A stretch of 64,000 nt of DNA, from assembly GCA_037951105.1 (NCBI GenBank), contig JBAMJV010008075.1, positions 1-64,000 on the forward strand. Reading direction: 5' to 3'. Under the pieces are notes generated by a model. That model searched no databases, was not told the origin of the DNA, and worked only from the letters and a program-made list of their open reading frames with translations. Made by a program: the position numbers and the translations under genes. Position 1 is the first letter of the stretch. Each line of letters begins with the position of its first letter. The stretch comes from Echinarachnius parma. Lineage: Eukaryota > Echinodermata > Echinoidea > Clypeasteroida > Echinarachniidae. Shown here in pieces: positions 11,036 to 22,706 of this stretch.

Positions 11036-11972
11036 AAGGCCCAGTCCCATACTGACGATTTTCACGGCGAATCGCAACGATTTGACGAGAAAATCGCTTA
11101 GGTCGTGTTGCATCGTGTTACATCGTATCGGTTCTTCCCCCAAAACCGTTGCGCATCGTGAAGAAAATCGTGAAAGCGGAGCCAACATCGCCGTCTTCAA
11201 CTGTTCAAAACAATCGCCACGCCACGACGATTTTCACCAAAAATCATTGTATTTACCGTTGCATATTCGTGTCAAGTCGATCCACATCGTTGTAATTCGT
11301 TGCGACTCGTATCGCTTCGTTGTGAAGATCGCCGCTTTCCGTTTTTGAGCTGACCATGGGCGTAGAGACTTACGTAATACTTATTCATCACGAGGGGGGG
11401 GGGGGGGGGGGGTGAATGAATAGATCACCCCCCTGTTGAATGGTATCAATGCCAGATCTACGCCCGTGGAACTGACTCAAGCAAGTCCGATTGTTCATAT
11501 TGTGCACTGCCCCATTGTTCCATAAAAAGAATGTGAGGAAATCGTTGCGACATGGCGATAGTTTTGAACCGGTTCAAAACATTCGTTGTGCTAATACGAT
11601 TCATGGCGTTCTTCGCGATGCGCAACGATTCGAAGAACGAATAACAACGACTCGCAACGAACTATAACGACTCGCTACGACTCAAGCGATTTTCTCCACG
11701 AATGATAATTCGTTGCAAGTCGCCGTAAAAATCGCCACTATGGGACCACAACTTTTTTTCTGCCACGATTTTTCTTCCGCAATGGTTAAAGACAAAAGAA
11801 GGACGAACTGACTCGTCGAACAACGACGAAGAACGAATATTCGTCTTGAATCGCCATACAATTATTCCCAATTCGTTGTTAAACTGTATCTAAATCGAGT
11901 CGATTCGTTCTAGTAAATCGTTGCGAGTCGTTGCGAGTCGCCGTGAAAATCGTCAGTATGGGACTGGGCCTT
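11036..11972. mobile_element. TIR transposon relic rich in CG-TTGCGA motifs
   Basis: Ends are AAGGCCCAGTCCCATACTGA and its near-perfect inverse (GGACTGGGCCTT), flanked by TA at 11034-11035 and 11973-11974. The interior is an unusual field of short direct and inverted motifs such as CGATTCG, GTTGCGA and ACTCGCAACGA. No transposase domain is seen; the 88-codon open frame at 11082-11348 is a by-product of the repeats. The copy is split by a small MITE at 11355-11468. Confidence 0.7.
11355..11468. mobile_element. Poly-G/C hAT-type mini-MITE (CAYGGGCGTAG ends), copy 1
   Basis: Ends CATGGGCGTAG and CTACGCCCGTG are inverse of each other around a poly-G core and GTTGAATGGTATCAATG. The target duplication is GAGCTGAC (11347-11354) / GAACTGAC (11469-11476), 8 bases with one mismatch. 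Same family as 33151-33255 and 38693-38809. Confidence 0.82.
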
Positions 11973-11989
11973 TACTATCATTTGGTTTT

Positions 11990-12620
11990 ATATAACACAT
12001 GTACGTTAAACACGGTACCTAAATCGATACCAGCGATGTCATCAAAATATGTTTAGTCTGCTCAAGAAAGCAAAAAATAAACTCGTTTATGTGAAACGAA
12101 TTGATGTGTCTAATCATGTGTGTGATTCCGTTGATTCTTACATGAATGGTAAATCGAAAATTGTGAATTTCGCCCCCCCCCCAAAAAAAATCCTAAAAAT
12201 GGAACGACGCCCCTGTCCTAACTATACTGTTATACCAGTTACATACAAGCATATGCGTACCCATGAGGGGGGGGGGGGGGGGGTCGAGCCCCTATGACAA
12301 AAATGACTGTTTTGGGGGGTTTGAACCCCCCCCCCCTTTACAACTTCGGAGACTTTGGGGGGCGTTTTGGAAATTATTTTATTGAGAAAACGGCCCTCAA
12401 AGATCACTTTCGATTTTTACCGAGGTTGCAGGTGCAATCATTGATCCTTAAAGGATCGAGCGGGTTCGTTCTATTCACATCGGATGGAACAAAAGACCCC
12501 CAAAAGACCTAGTAACCATGACCATTCAGGCGTATAACGAGCGGGTTTGTTTTTGCGCGCGCGCATGACTTTACTAGGATCAGTTTTGTGTTAAAGTACT
12601 TTTGCTCAGTCGAGCCTTTT
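11990..12620. repeat. Gene-free interval with inverted GTTTGAACCCCC repeat
   Basis: 12170-12400 contains C and G homopolymers and ACTGTTTTGGGGGGTTTGAA, which matches 3524-3582 in inverse orientation, so it is another copy of that dispersed repeat. The rest of the interval holds no recognisable gene. Confidence 0.65.
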
Positions 12621-13025
12621 CACTTTTGCGAGCATGTTATTGACTTTCATCTTCACGACGTCGGCTCATAAAAAAAACTTTTGTAAGCAAGCAGACCTGT
12701 ACACGTGTACCCTATACTCGCCGAGCACTGGGCTCCCGGACGTGTCCGGGGAGTCAGAGCGGGCGCATCGATGTACTAATACTCCGTCATGCTTGGCTGA
12801 TCGAAGTAAGCGGTCTATTCATTCCCTTCCCTATTCATAGTTCCATATACATACTACCACGCCCGAGAACGAAATACAATAAGGCGCAGAACTTATACCC
12901 CCGATTATTGCGCATCCTGTATCCTGTGTTACCCCGATTTCTAAGAGCTTGTTTTTCTTAATGTTTAGTGCCTTAATGCACATAATACGGAGTGTTTTTA
13001 AACACTATTTCTTTCATGTTCACAC
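12621..13025. other. Gene-free interval
   Basis: Unique-looking sequence with only short open frames (longest 68 codons, no recognisable motif). Nothing else supported. Confidence 0.55.
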
Positions 13026-13031
13026 ATAAAA

Positions 13032-13250
13032 GTGTAGAAACAATCCTGCCAAGTTATTTTGCTCAAATTGTTTTGTGTTTTTGTAAAAAAAAAATGGTTG
13101 CGTTATTTTGATTATGGCTGGGGTACTTTAAGGCAAAACTGTCACTCTACGGGTCAATCTCAACGAGTGTGGGAATAATCCTGCCGAGTTATTTTGCTCA
13201 AACCTTTTCGTTAAAACGTTATGCTATTTTGATTAGGGGGAATTATCTTT
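13032..13250. repeat. Short tandem duplication
   Basis: Two diverged copies offset by about 125 bases share AATCCTGCCRAGTTATTTTG followed by CTCAAA and, later, TATTTTGATTA. No coding content. Confidence 0.65.
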
Positions 13251-13254
13251 TTTG

Positions 13255-14148
13255 GTTGGGTTTAGTAATGACAGTTCAACCTATTATACATCGTGGAACA
13301 GTATGAGCCTGGGTATTAATACAAAAAAAAATATTTGCGTACGCAAACGGTGGGACCCCCTCCCCCTCCCCCTGTACGCATACCGTACGCATCGGCGTGA
13401 ATGCGTATGTACTTTGTACATGGCCCCTAAGAACGCTTAGCTTGCGCCGTTAAATAGTGCTGTCACAACCATTTACACCGCTATACAAGTGTAAAAGCCA
13501 CGGTAAAAAGCCACACTAAATGTAACAGCCCATAATGATTGAGCATACAAGCGTGTCGATCGTCGGCGCAACTCGCATTCGAGGTGGTTGTTAAAGTAAC
13601 AATAGGACAATAGGTAGGCACTGCATATAGATGCTCGATGCAATGCCATAGAAAGTTTCACAGTCGATCAGTGTGACGATACACGTCACTACGCACGCAC
13701 GCACGGTACAGATGTATACAAACTGCCATGCATCATTGCATTGGAATAATTAGCTTTTAAAACTCCGCGTGTTACGCCTTGACAACGTAGTGTTGACATG
13801 CAGCACACGCAGTCCCAAACATGCCAATTAGCGTCAACCAATCAAAATCATTACCTCGTTGTTAGGGGGCGGAGTCAAATTTTGGCGCCTCGATCCCGAA
13901 CGAACTAAGAGCTCTATGTTTAAACTTTTGGTGAAAATGAAATGAACATGTCTTAGAAAAACGCTAATATTTCACTTATTATTGCACCAAATTCATAGCA
14001 AATTTCATGAAAATGTAGAGGAAACTTCATTTAATCAAAAACGCAAAACAAAAAAAAAATCATGATTTTTTAACAATTTTAACATTCAACTCATTTTCTC
14101 GGTTCGGACGCACGCGAGAAGTGGTCCCTTTTGATGTGTGTCGTCACA
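13255..14148. other. Gene-free interval
   Basis: No gene recognised. Short open frames (about 60 codons) on both strands lack motifs. 13680-13710 has a short CACG repeat. Confidence 0.55.
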
Positions 14149-14152
14149 TTTA

Positions 14153-14660
14153 AAGGTCGGGGGAAATCCAGGCTTTGATTCAGGTTTATAGCTTTGTATA
14201 TGTGCCTATATTGATATACCACATTCTTTTTTTCAAACAAATCTTTAAGTTGGGCAAAAAAGGAAAATTTCATGCAAATGTTTGGCTCTTTTTCGCATCC
14301 GCGTTCCATACTCCTAAAAAGTTATTTATAGCGGAGCGGAGCTCATCGAGTCATGTTGTCACATGCAGACCAAAAACACGGAAGTGCGAGAATTGTTTGC
14401 AACGTGGTTCAATGCAAAAACTTTGACTTGCTAGTAAAACAAACTCCTATTTGCTTGGAAATTGAGGATTAACTGAAAATGCCTCAGAAATGCATTGTAG
14501 CAGGATGTAGCAACACATTTAAGGAAGGGATAAGCCTACACCGTTTCCTAAGGATCCACGTATGAGGCGGATTTAGACCTCACAAGTTAAATTAACGAGG
14601 GCCGACTGGGAAGCACCAGCTAGCGTTGTGTGCAGCGAGCGCAGGTCTGCCACTGTTTCA
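14153..14660 (+). pseudogene. Kolobok-like transposon 5' end with broken THAP domain
   Basis: Starts after TTAA (14149-14152) with AGGTCGGGGGAAATCC. An ATG at 14479 opens MPQKCIVAGCSNTFKEGISL, HRF, and after a one-base frameshift PKDPRMRRI, a stop where THAP proteins have Trp, then RADWEAPASVVCSE. This is the N-terminal half of a THAP zinc finger (C-x4-C … HRFP … W … C-x2-H); the final His-Phe is lost. THAP domains combined with TTAA targets are a property of Kolobok transposons. The first 330 bases match 55020-55354 in inverse orientation, a deletion derivative of the same family. The catalytic transposase is absent. Confidence 0.75.
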
Positions 14661-15640
14661 GCGACCCTGCGCCTTGAGATACGCGTAGCGGACTAGCTAC
14701 CGCGCCGTGTTTTTACTATGAAAAAGTTCCGAAAAACAAGAAAAATGCAAGATTATTACGATCGCACCTATTCTAGACTATTTCTTAATTTACTTACATG
14801 TTTGCAAGGCTTTTGAAACAAATACGAGAACGAAAACCTGCAAAAACGGCACAAAAAATGCGCTGATAATTTCGGTAATCTCCCTCTGCTCACGCTCGCC
14901 AACGACTTGAGTTTCGGATTTGTGAACGGGAAAAGTAATATTTTGCTCAAAAGTGAAGTAATTCTGAATGTTCTGTAAATATATTTCCGTAAATATTGTT
15001 AAATAGATCCATCAAAGTGTAGGGTGCATCGTTGCAAGCATCGATGCTTGTCATTTTATTGCCACATAAAGAGATGAATTTGAGCACTAAACACCGCATT
15101 TTTGTACACCGCGTTTTGAGACGCGATCGGATGAAGCCGCCTACTAAGGGCTACTAGGGTTCATTGATATCGATGATAGGGTTAGGCTAGGCCTGTATGA
15201 CGGGCGGATGGAGTCATAAACCATCGATGGAAGAACAAATCGATCCATTTTTAGTAGGACATACATCGAAGAGGGTATAACTCCATGCATTTGTGAGTGT
15301 GTTGTTGTGTTTAGACATGCAGTGATATGAGCATCCATCGATCTCAAACATTTCATGTGTATTATGTGTGTATGTCGTGTGTATCTAGAACGACATGCAA
15401 TAACGCAGGCTAACGCACTGTGGTAGAACAACCTTCGTTTCTTCTTTATTGCCCAATGAGAGAGCTCGATTTCTGGTTGGATATGGTCTGACTGCGGGGG
15501 TACTAGTCTAGATTCTGGACTCTGTTTACACCTTTCCCCCATATATCCCGTAATACCACTCTGAAGTGTGAAGCTGTACGGACAGATTCACAAGATGTAT
15601 AAGATGTATACAGGTACAGAACCTAGACTCTTCTGGTGAT
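14661..15640. other. Gene-free interval
   Basis: No confident feature. Open frames of 60 to 132 codons occur, but codon content and sequence show no recognisable domain. A duplicated CAAGATGTATA near 15590-15612 may mark the tail of the LINE that follows. Confidence 0.5.
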
Positions 15641-15654
15641 TCTGCTCAGGAGCA

Positions 15655-16510
15655 GGTCCTTATCACCATCACACCTCTCTTCTCATGGCTCTTCTTTTAA
15701 AGTCTCCATATGGGCCATTCGTAACAGAATCCAGCATCATGATGCGTTTCCTTCCTCTTGATCTCTTTCCTGGTATTCTTCCTTCCAGTACCAGTCTGAG
15801 CAAATTGTTATGTCTGATGCTGTGTGCCACCCATTTCCTCTTTCTGTTCTGGATGATTCCAATTAGTTTCCGCTCTTCTCCGACTGTCTCCAACACTCTT
15901 TCGTTGTTGATTCTATCTGTCCATTTGATTTTCAGAATGCGTCTCCAGCACCACATCTCAAAGGCTTCCAATCTGTTGATGTCTGATTTCATGATGGTCC
16001 ATGCTTCAGATGCATAGAGAAGGATGCTCCATACCAGGGACTTCACTAATCTCTTTTTCAGATTGAGATTTATACTCCGTGTGAAAAGTTCCTTCCTCTT
16101 CATGAAAGCATTCTTTGCCATTCCAATTCTAGTTCTGATCTCTTTCGAGCATCTTCCACTTTCGCAAAGCACGCTTCCCAGATACTTGAACTCTGTAACC
16201 TGTTCTAATATTTGTCCATTAATACTGATTCTCAGGTTGGATGGCAGTTTTCCAATCTTCATCACCTTGGTTTTCTTGATGTTAATCTTCATTCCATATT
16301 GTTTGCTGGTGTTATTGAGTTGTGTTACCATTTCTTGTAGTCCTTCTTCAGTGCTTGTTATCATTGCCTGGTCATCTGCATACCGCACAGCTTGAAGAGA
16401 GCAGCCACCCACTGTAATGCAGTCTTCTACTGTTTCAAGTGCCTTATTGACCATTTCTTCTACATAGATGTTGAATAGTAGAGGTGAGAGTGGGCATCCT
16501 TGTCTCACGC
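15655..16510 (-). pseudogene. 5'-truncated LINE (RTE-like) reverse transcriptase
   Basis: A 279-codon open frame, 16508-15669, read on the minus strand: MRQGCPLSPLLFNIYVEEMV (RT palm), then RYADDQAM (the catalytic YADD), KINIKKTKVM, EFKYLGS, the thumb LVWSILLYASEAWT, and W..RI..IKWTDR. This is the C-terminal half of an endonuclease-reverse transcriptase of the RTE-like class often annotated beside craniofacial-development-protein-2-like sequences. The upstream endonuclease and RT fingers are missing, as expected from 5' truncation on insertion. The remaining frame has no internal stop, so the insertion is fairly young. A related but different copy lies at 33801-36895. Confidence 0.88.
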
Positions 16511-17050
16511 CTCGTCCAGACTAGTAATATCAAAGAGGTATACCTCCTTGGTACTACACACAACTTGCATGTCTTCGATGAAGTAGTGTGCAATACAAGA
16601 TACCTGGTATTGCAGAGTGGTTGGGGTGAAACAAACATAGAAAGAAAAAGACGGTCGATTGAAAGAATGCAAAACGCATATACAGAGAGGGAGCGGGGCG
16701 AAGTGGAGGACAAGGGACAGGACGAGTGACTCACAATAAAGGCACACATATTTGCATGTATATTTTGCCAAACTTTGATCGAGTTTATTAATGATATATT
16801 ACACGTGAGGGAATATAAATCGGGGAGGTTTTTACACATGGATCCGATAGTTCACTGAGTGGGATGTGTGAATTATTCGGTTTAATTCTCACTAAACAGC
16901 TTCCTATACTGTAAATCCATTACACAAATCTAAACCCGATTCCCACCCCCTCTATCCTCACCCCCTCTTTATATATCTCTCCCCCTCTCTCTCTTTCCTT
17001 TTTTCGCCGCGTCTCTCTGCAAAACCAGGGAGCTAGAATAGCTTTACTGT
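16511..17050. other. Gene-free interval
   Basis: Short pyrimidine-rich and purine-rich stretches (for example 16970-17010, CTCTCT-rich). Open frames of about 80-130 codons lack motifs. Confidence 0.5.
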
Positions 17051-17200
17051 GTCGTTCTACACCTAGAACATACGCAAATAATGCATGTGACATGTCTGAG
17101 ATCGATGGCAGCTTGCATTAATGTGTGTCGTTCTATACACAGGACTTACACAACTAATGCATGCGAAAGGTACGAGTTCGAAGGCTGCTCGTATTACTGC
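17051..17200. repeat. 75-base tandem duplication
   Basis: 17051-17120 and 17127-17200 are diverged copies sharing GTGTCGTTCTA, AATGCATG and CGA-GGC-GCT segments at constant spacing. Confidence 0.6.
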
Positions 17201-17687
17201 TGATACATACACACATACACACACGCACCACAACACATACAACGTGCGCTTCGAATAGATTTTGTAACTTACTTCGATCTATTTTTGGATCGATGATATA
17301 TGGCACTGTAGGCCCGTCATAGGCCTGCGCTAGCCGCAGCGCTCTTGCGTGCTGGTGACCGGGCGACCGGGCTGGGTACATGTATACGGTTGCTATGATC
17401 ATATCGGAGACTTCCTCGAAGCGATTTTAGCGTGAGGATGCGCCTTTTTTTGGCAATTATATTTGTTGTATTTGTGGAGACATATAAAGAAATAGAAATT
17501 ATGAAAGTGGTGTCTGCAAATATGGGGAAATTGTCATGAATTGCTCAGCCACAGGCTCAAATCTGTACGATTGCACCCCTATCACTGGCTATCACTGCCG
17601 CTGCATTTTGGCTGCCGACGCACATTAGGAATTTCATCTTCAGGATCTGTCATTTCAAAACTCGATTCTGACTCTGATACTTCGTCT

Positions 17688-20600
17688 AATTCAAATTCAA
17701 ATTCGTTTTATTTCATCTTTCTCAGAACATAATATAACAAAATATTGATTTACAATTCAGTATATACATAATATAATGGAACAAAATGAGCTTATACAGC
17801 AATATACTATATTATACAATAACGTAATCCATTTTAAGCAAACAAAATAAACAATCCTTTTTCTTCTTTTTTCTTTTTTTATATCATGGACTGAAAAAAA
17901 TGGAGGGATCCACTGGAAAGCATTGCTTGTAAATTGTGGACCCCTCAAAAAAAAATTAAAAATCAACCACAACTGGCAATTACAATAATACATATAGAAA
18001 AGAAAGCAAAAATGACATACACAAATGAGGTGCAAGCTCATTAAAAAAAGTAGTTTTATAAAAATTCTGTTATGGAAGCCTACGAAGAATCAGAACAAAG
18101 AAAAGACAACACACAAGACTACATAAACGACACACGCATACGTATACCACATGCTCTAACATAGAATACATAAATAGGAATAAGAGTGAAGAAAAGCAAA
18201 GAAGACAAATAAGGACAAATAGGACCGGGACTATGTAAGGCCAACTGTTATGCTGCTGGATGATTAGACTTGGCTACAAGGTAAAATAAAAAAAAAATAA
18301 AAAAAGAAAGAATATAAATGAATATTCCGAGTGCAAGGATGATGACTAATTCATTTGTAGCAAATGAATAAAGAAAAGTAAATAAAGAAAATTCAATACA
18401 TCAATTTACCTGCGTATTATAAGAATTTAAGAGAAACAATTTTAGTCTGCTTTTGAATGAGTTCAAAGATAATGCACTTTTAATATCATCATTTAAAGAA
18501 TTCCAAAATTGTGGACCATTGTACATTAAAGTGTTTTTGGCAAATAACGTGCGCAATAAAGGAAGATGAAACTCATTAGATCGCCGTGTAGGATAATTAT
18601 GAAAAGATTGATTTTTTGGAAACATATTATCAAAAATATGAGGCAGTGTATTGTTATTGTAATTGTACATAAATTGACCGAGCTGAAGTGAATAAAGGTC
18701 TTGTACTTTCAATATTTTATTTTCAAAGAATAAGGAATCTGTATGAGAACGTATGGCAGAGTTACATATAATGCGAAGTGACTTTTTTGGTAATAATAAT
18801 ATTCGGTGTAATAATGTTTGATGAGCATTGCCCCAAGCCAGAATGCCATAATTCAAATATGGTAAAATTAAAGATGAATAAATCATAAGCAGACTAGGTA
18901 ACGGAAGATAATGTTTTAATTTATTAATTATGCCTATATTGCGCGAAATAGTTATACATATATTATCTATGTGATGTTTCCAAGAAAACTTATTATCAAC
19001 TGTTAGAACAAGAAATTTAATTTGAGTAACATTTTCAAGAGGAATGCCATCAAAAATAATATGTATTGGTAGTGTATCTAGTGTGTTACTAAAAAGCATG
19101 TATTTTGTTTTCTGAAAGTTAAGAGATAATTTATTGGATCGTATCCATTGTGTTACTTTTCTAAGTTCAGAGTTTATTGTATGTACAAGAGTATGTGAAT
19201 CTTTATGTGAAAAAAATAAATTTGAGTCATCTGCGAAAAGAATAAATGTGAGGACATCAGATGATCTACAAAAATCGTTAATGTATACTAAAAACAAAAG
19301 TGGACCTAGAAGACTGCCCTGAGGTACACCACAACGGATGTCTTGCAAATTAGAATTATGATCATTCAAAAAAACATATTGTTTTCTATCGGTTAAGTAG
19401 TTCCTGAACCACTCCAAGGCCTTTCCTCGTATTCCATAATGAGATAATTTGTAAAGTAAAATGTCATGATTAACAGTATCGAAGGCCTTGGAATAGTCCA
19501 GGAAGATACCAACTAAATGAGAACAATTATCAATGGCATGTGCCACTTTATCTACAAACGTAAGCAAGGCATGAATAGTACTATGTTTTTCTCGAAACCC
19601 AAACTGGGAATTTGTAAAAATATGATGTAAAATTAAAAATTTGACTGTTCTAGTATAAATAATTTTTTCTAAAATTTTCGAAAAAGTAGTCAATAATGAA
19701 ATGGGTCGATAATTACTAGTATCAAGTTTATCTCCTTTTTTTATACAAGGGAATAACCTTTGCAATTTTCATGTGATCAGGAAATTGTCCACTTGTTAAG
19801 GACACATTAAAAACATGTACTAGAGGACCAACAATTGAGGGTATAACACCCTTTACAATTATATTATTAATCTCGTCATGACCTGAACTTGTTTTATTTT
19901 TTAGTACAGATACAATATCAATCACCTCCTCTCTAACTACTGGAACCAAAAATATGGAATTTGGATTACGCGGGCCCAAAAAGTCGGAAAAATGTTTATT
20001 TGCTGGAGGAATGTTTGCAGCTAGATTTTCTCCAATCAAGCAGAAATAATTATTAAAAATATCAGCTACATTATTAGGATCTTTTATAATTGTGTTATTT
20101 AATTTAATTTGTGTAATTTTGGGTTTATCATTCGATAGATTCATGGCCTGTTTAATAATATTCCATTTATTTTTAATATCATGCTTATATAGTGCAAGCT
20201 GGTTAGCATAATATTGTTTTTTTTCCAGGCGTAATATTCTCGTCAATGTATTTTTATAAGTAGTATACTTAATTTTAGAATGATCTGTCTTTTTCATCTT
20301 ATATTTATAATATAAATTATTTTTCCTATTAATGGAACGTAAAATGGATTTTGATATCCAAGGAAGTCTGGGGGTTGTTTTATACTTAGCATATTTATCT
20401 TTACGTTTAGGTATATTATCTTCTAACTGTTTATTAAATATGTTTATAAAATTATTATGCGAAACATTAACATCATCAGTTTCATACACAGAAGACCAAT
20501 CAACGGCATCTAAACTAGCTCCAAGTCTAGCAATATTTTCGGGTGTAGTTTTACGTTTAAAAGGGCGTGGAAGGCCGTTGTTAATTGAATGCTTCAAATC

Positions 20601-20987
20601 AAAGTGAGTCATAATAGGAAAATGGTCAGTTATATCAGAAAGCACAACAAGAGAATCTGGAGGAGGAGTAATATTACAAAAAAAGTTATCAATTAGGCTA
20701 GCGGATTGATTAGCGACACGAGTGGGTTTGGAGATGAGAGACAAAAAGGATTCCGACCAAAAGTTCCAAAAATTCTTGAGATGTATTACAATGATCATGT
20801 TTCAATAAATCTATATTATAATCTCCCATTATAAAAGAATCTTTATGGGCGAAAATAGGGTTACTAAGCAATTCTGCCATGTAAGTTAAAAAGTCATTAG
20901 TGTTAGAACTTGGCGGTCTATAAATGACACCTATGATTTATTTTTATTTCCCAGGAATTATAATTTCAATAAAGAGGGACTCAATTA
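17688..20987 (-). pseudogene. CR1/L2-like LINE ORF2, 3' part (interrupted host copy)
   Basis: Read on the minus strand: 20940-20790 gives VIYRPP and FIMGDYNIDLL (endonuclease), 20798-19728 gives PTRVANQSASLIDN, SDITDHFPI and the linker, and 19765-18401 gives the RT: DTSNYRPISLL, FGFREKHST, FLDYSKAFDTVNHD, GVPQGSLLGPLLF and LFADDSNLFF (FADD catalytic site). The C-terminal domain ends near NYPTRRSNEFHLPLLRT and YNGPQFWNSL. There are one-base frameshifts near 20770 and in the T run at about 19740. The 3' tail is (GAATTT)n near 17690. The 5' part continues at 26081-26615; between them sits a complete second LINE. Inactive. Confidence 0.88.
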
Positions 20988-21599
20988 TTCATTCATACAA
21001 CCTCTGTAGTGCATAGAGTGCCTGTTTTGTCCACTCAAGATTCCTGAGTTTTTGATTCAACTATGGACTAATAACTTATTTTTATGTGTGTATCTTGTGG
21101 AATATGTAACTATCCTGTGATTTTAACTGCAAACCAGAAACCAACATTTTTAATGTACTACAAGGTGACATTTTGAACTGAAGTTGAACTTGCATTTGAA
21201 TGGACATAAAGGGTGTGTCACTCTACAGCCCCACTTGCTTGTTTTCATGTTGGTAACTATTTACTTTTCTGCTATAATACTGTGGTTCAATTTGAAGCCC
21301 TGGACTTTGATTATCTCACTTGTGACTCAACTTGTTAATACTGCATACCTAATAATCACATTTTGATTGATTTATGAGCTGATTTTAACTACAAACTTGA
21401 ATTTGCTTACAATCAAATGGACTAAAAACATTGAATGACAATGTACAGCCCCACCTGCTTATTTTCCTGTTTGTGATTTGTTATACATTACAATCACTGC
21501 CTGCAGTATTTGAACTTCATTCATTTGATTTGAGTAAACTTACTTTATAGAAATCTTACACACACTGATCGTTTTTACAAAACACACGCACACCTATAA

Positions 21600-22469
21600 A
21601 TGAACATGAATATGGAAACCAGAGGAATTACGAAGCAGAAACAGAAATCTGAGAAGATTTCTGCATCCAGCTCTGCTGCATCCAGTTCTACAACATCCAG
21701 TTCTACATCATCCCTGCCAACACCATCTGATACCTCTGGTGATGCTGCCCTGCTAAATCACATTGAGAATGCTGTAGCCAAAGCTATGGAGAGGGAAAGG
21801 AAGAACTTTGACCAATATATGGAGAGGAGAGAAGAGCAGTTCAGGGACATCATCGACCAGAAGCTGTCCTCACTGCACGACCTGGAGGTGTCGATAGACA
21901 ACAAATTCCGTGACCTGCAACAATGCCAGGAGAAGCTCCAGTTGACATCAGGGAAGGTTGATGACCTTTCCTTCCGCCTGAACCTTCAGGAACAATACTC
22001 CCGACGGAACAACATCCGGATCCTGGGTGTTAAAGATTCGCCAAATTAAGTCACCGACGAAAAGGTGTGCGAAGTCGCATCAAGCATCGGGATCAAAATC
22101 ACCCCACTTGATATTGATAGGTCCCATCGAATTGGGCCTAGGAAGCAGCTACAAGAGCCTGGTTCCAGCTACGCCAATGCCGCTCAGAAGCATCCAAAAT
22201 CATCGCCATCCCCAATAATAGTGAAACTACTATCGTACAAGACGAAGCACCTATTCATGATAAACAGACGCAAACTAAAAGGAACAGGAGTTGTAGTTGT
22301 CGAAGACCTGACCAAACCAAACAGCGACCTCCTGTTCCAAACGTCAAGACACAGCAAGGTGAGCGCATCGTGGACCATAGATGGGAGAGTTTTCGCAGCT
22401 GTGAAAGCTACAAATGGCAAGGAAACAAGAAAACTGATAACAGCAATCGCAGATCTCAAATCCCTGTGA
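21600..22469 (+). pseudogene. LINE ORF1 protein (coiled coil plus RRM-like, frameshifted)
   Basis: ORF1 of the 20988-26075 LINE. The first frame (21600-22049) has a Ser/Thr-rich N terminus, then a charged coiled coil from MERERKNFDQYMERREEQ to KVDDLSFRL, and the conserved LQEQYSRRNNIRILGV that opens the Transposase_22/L1-ORF1 RRM-like domain. The second frame (22065-22469) continues VCEVASSIGIKITPLDIDRS, HRIG, and the C-terminal domain to IADLKSL. A one-base shift near 22040 separates them. In this class ORF1 is the RNA-binding chaperone of the retrotransposition particle. About 290 codons in total. Confidence 0.85.
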
Positions 22470-22706
22470 TATTCTGATCGTTGTGCTGAACAATAATGTG
22501 ATCACCTTTCCTTAATTTTAAACCTGTAGTTATGAGTAAAAAGTTTTTATCATGGTTTCTGGTTTCTTTGTCAAGTTTTGAACTTTCATCCTTTTTTGTT
22601 TGTATTTGTTAGTTAAATAATATAGAAGTAATAAGTGTATTTTAATTTGATTGTGTGTTGTGTTTGTGATTGTGTGTTGCTAACGTGCGAATGTGAAAAG
22701 TGAAAT

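Noticed and set aside
15144-15542. A 132-codon minus-strand open frame as a host gene
   Set aside because: No domain, no signal of coding composition, no homologous copy in the window; length is compatible with chance.
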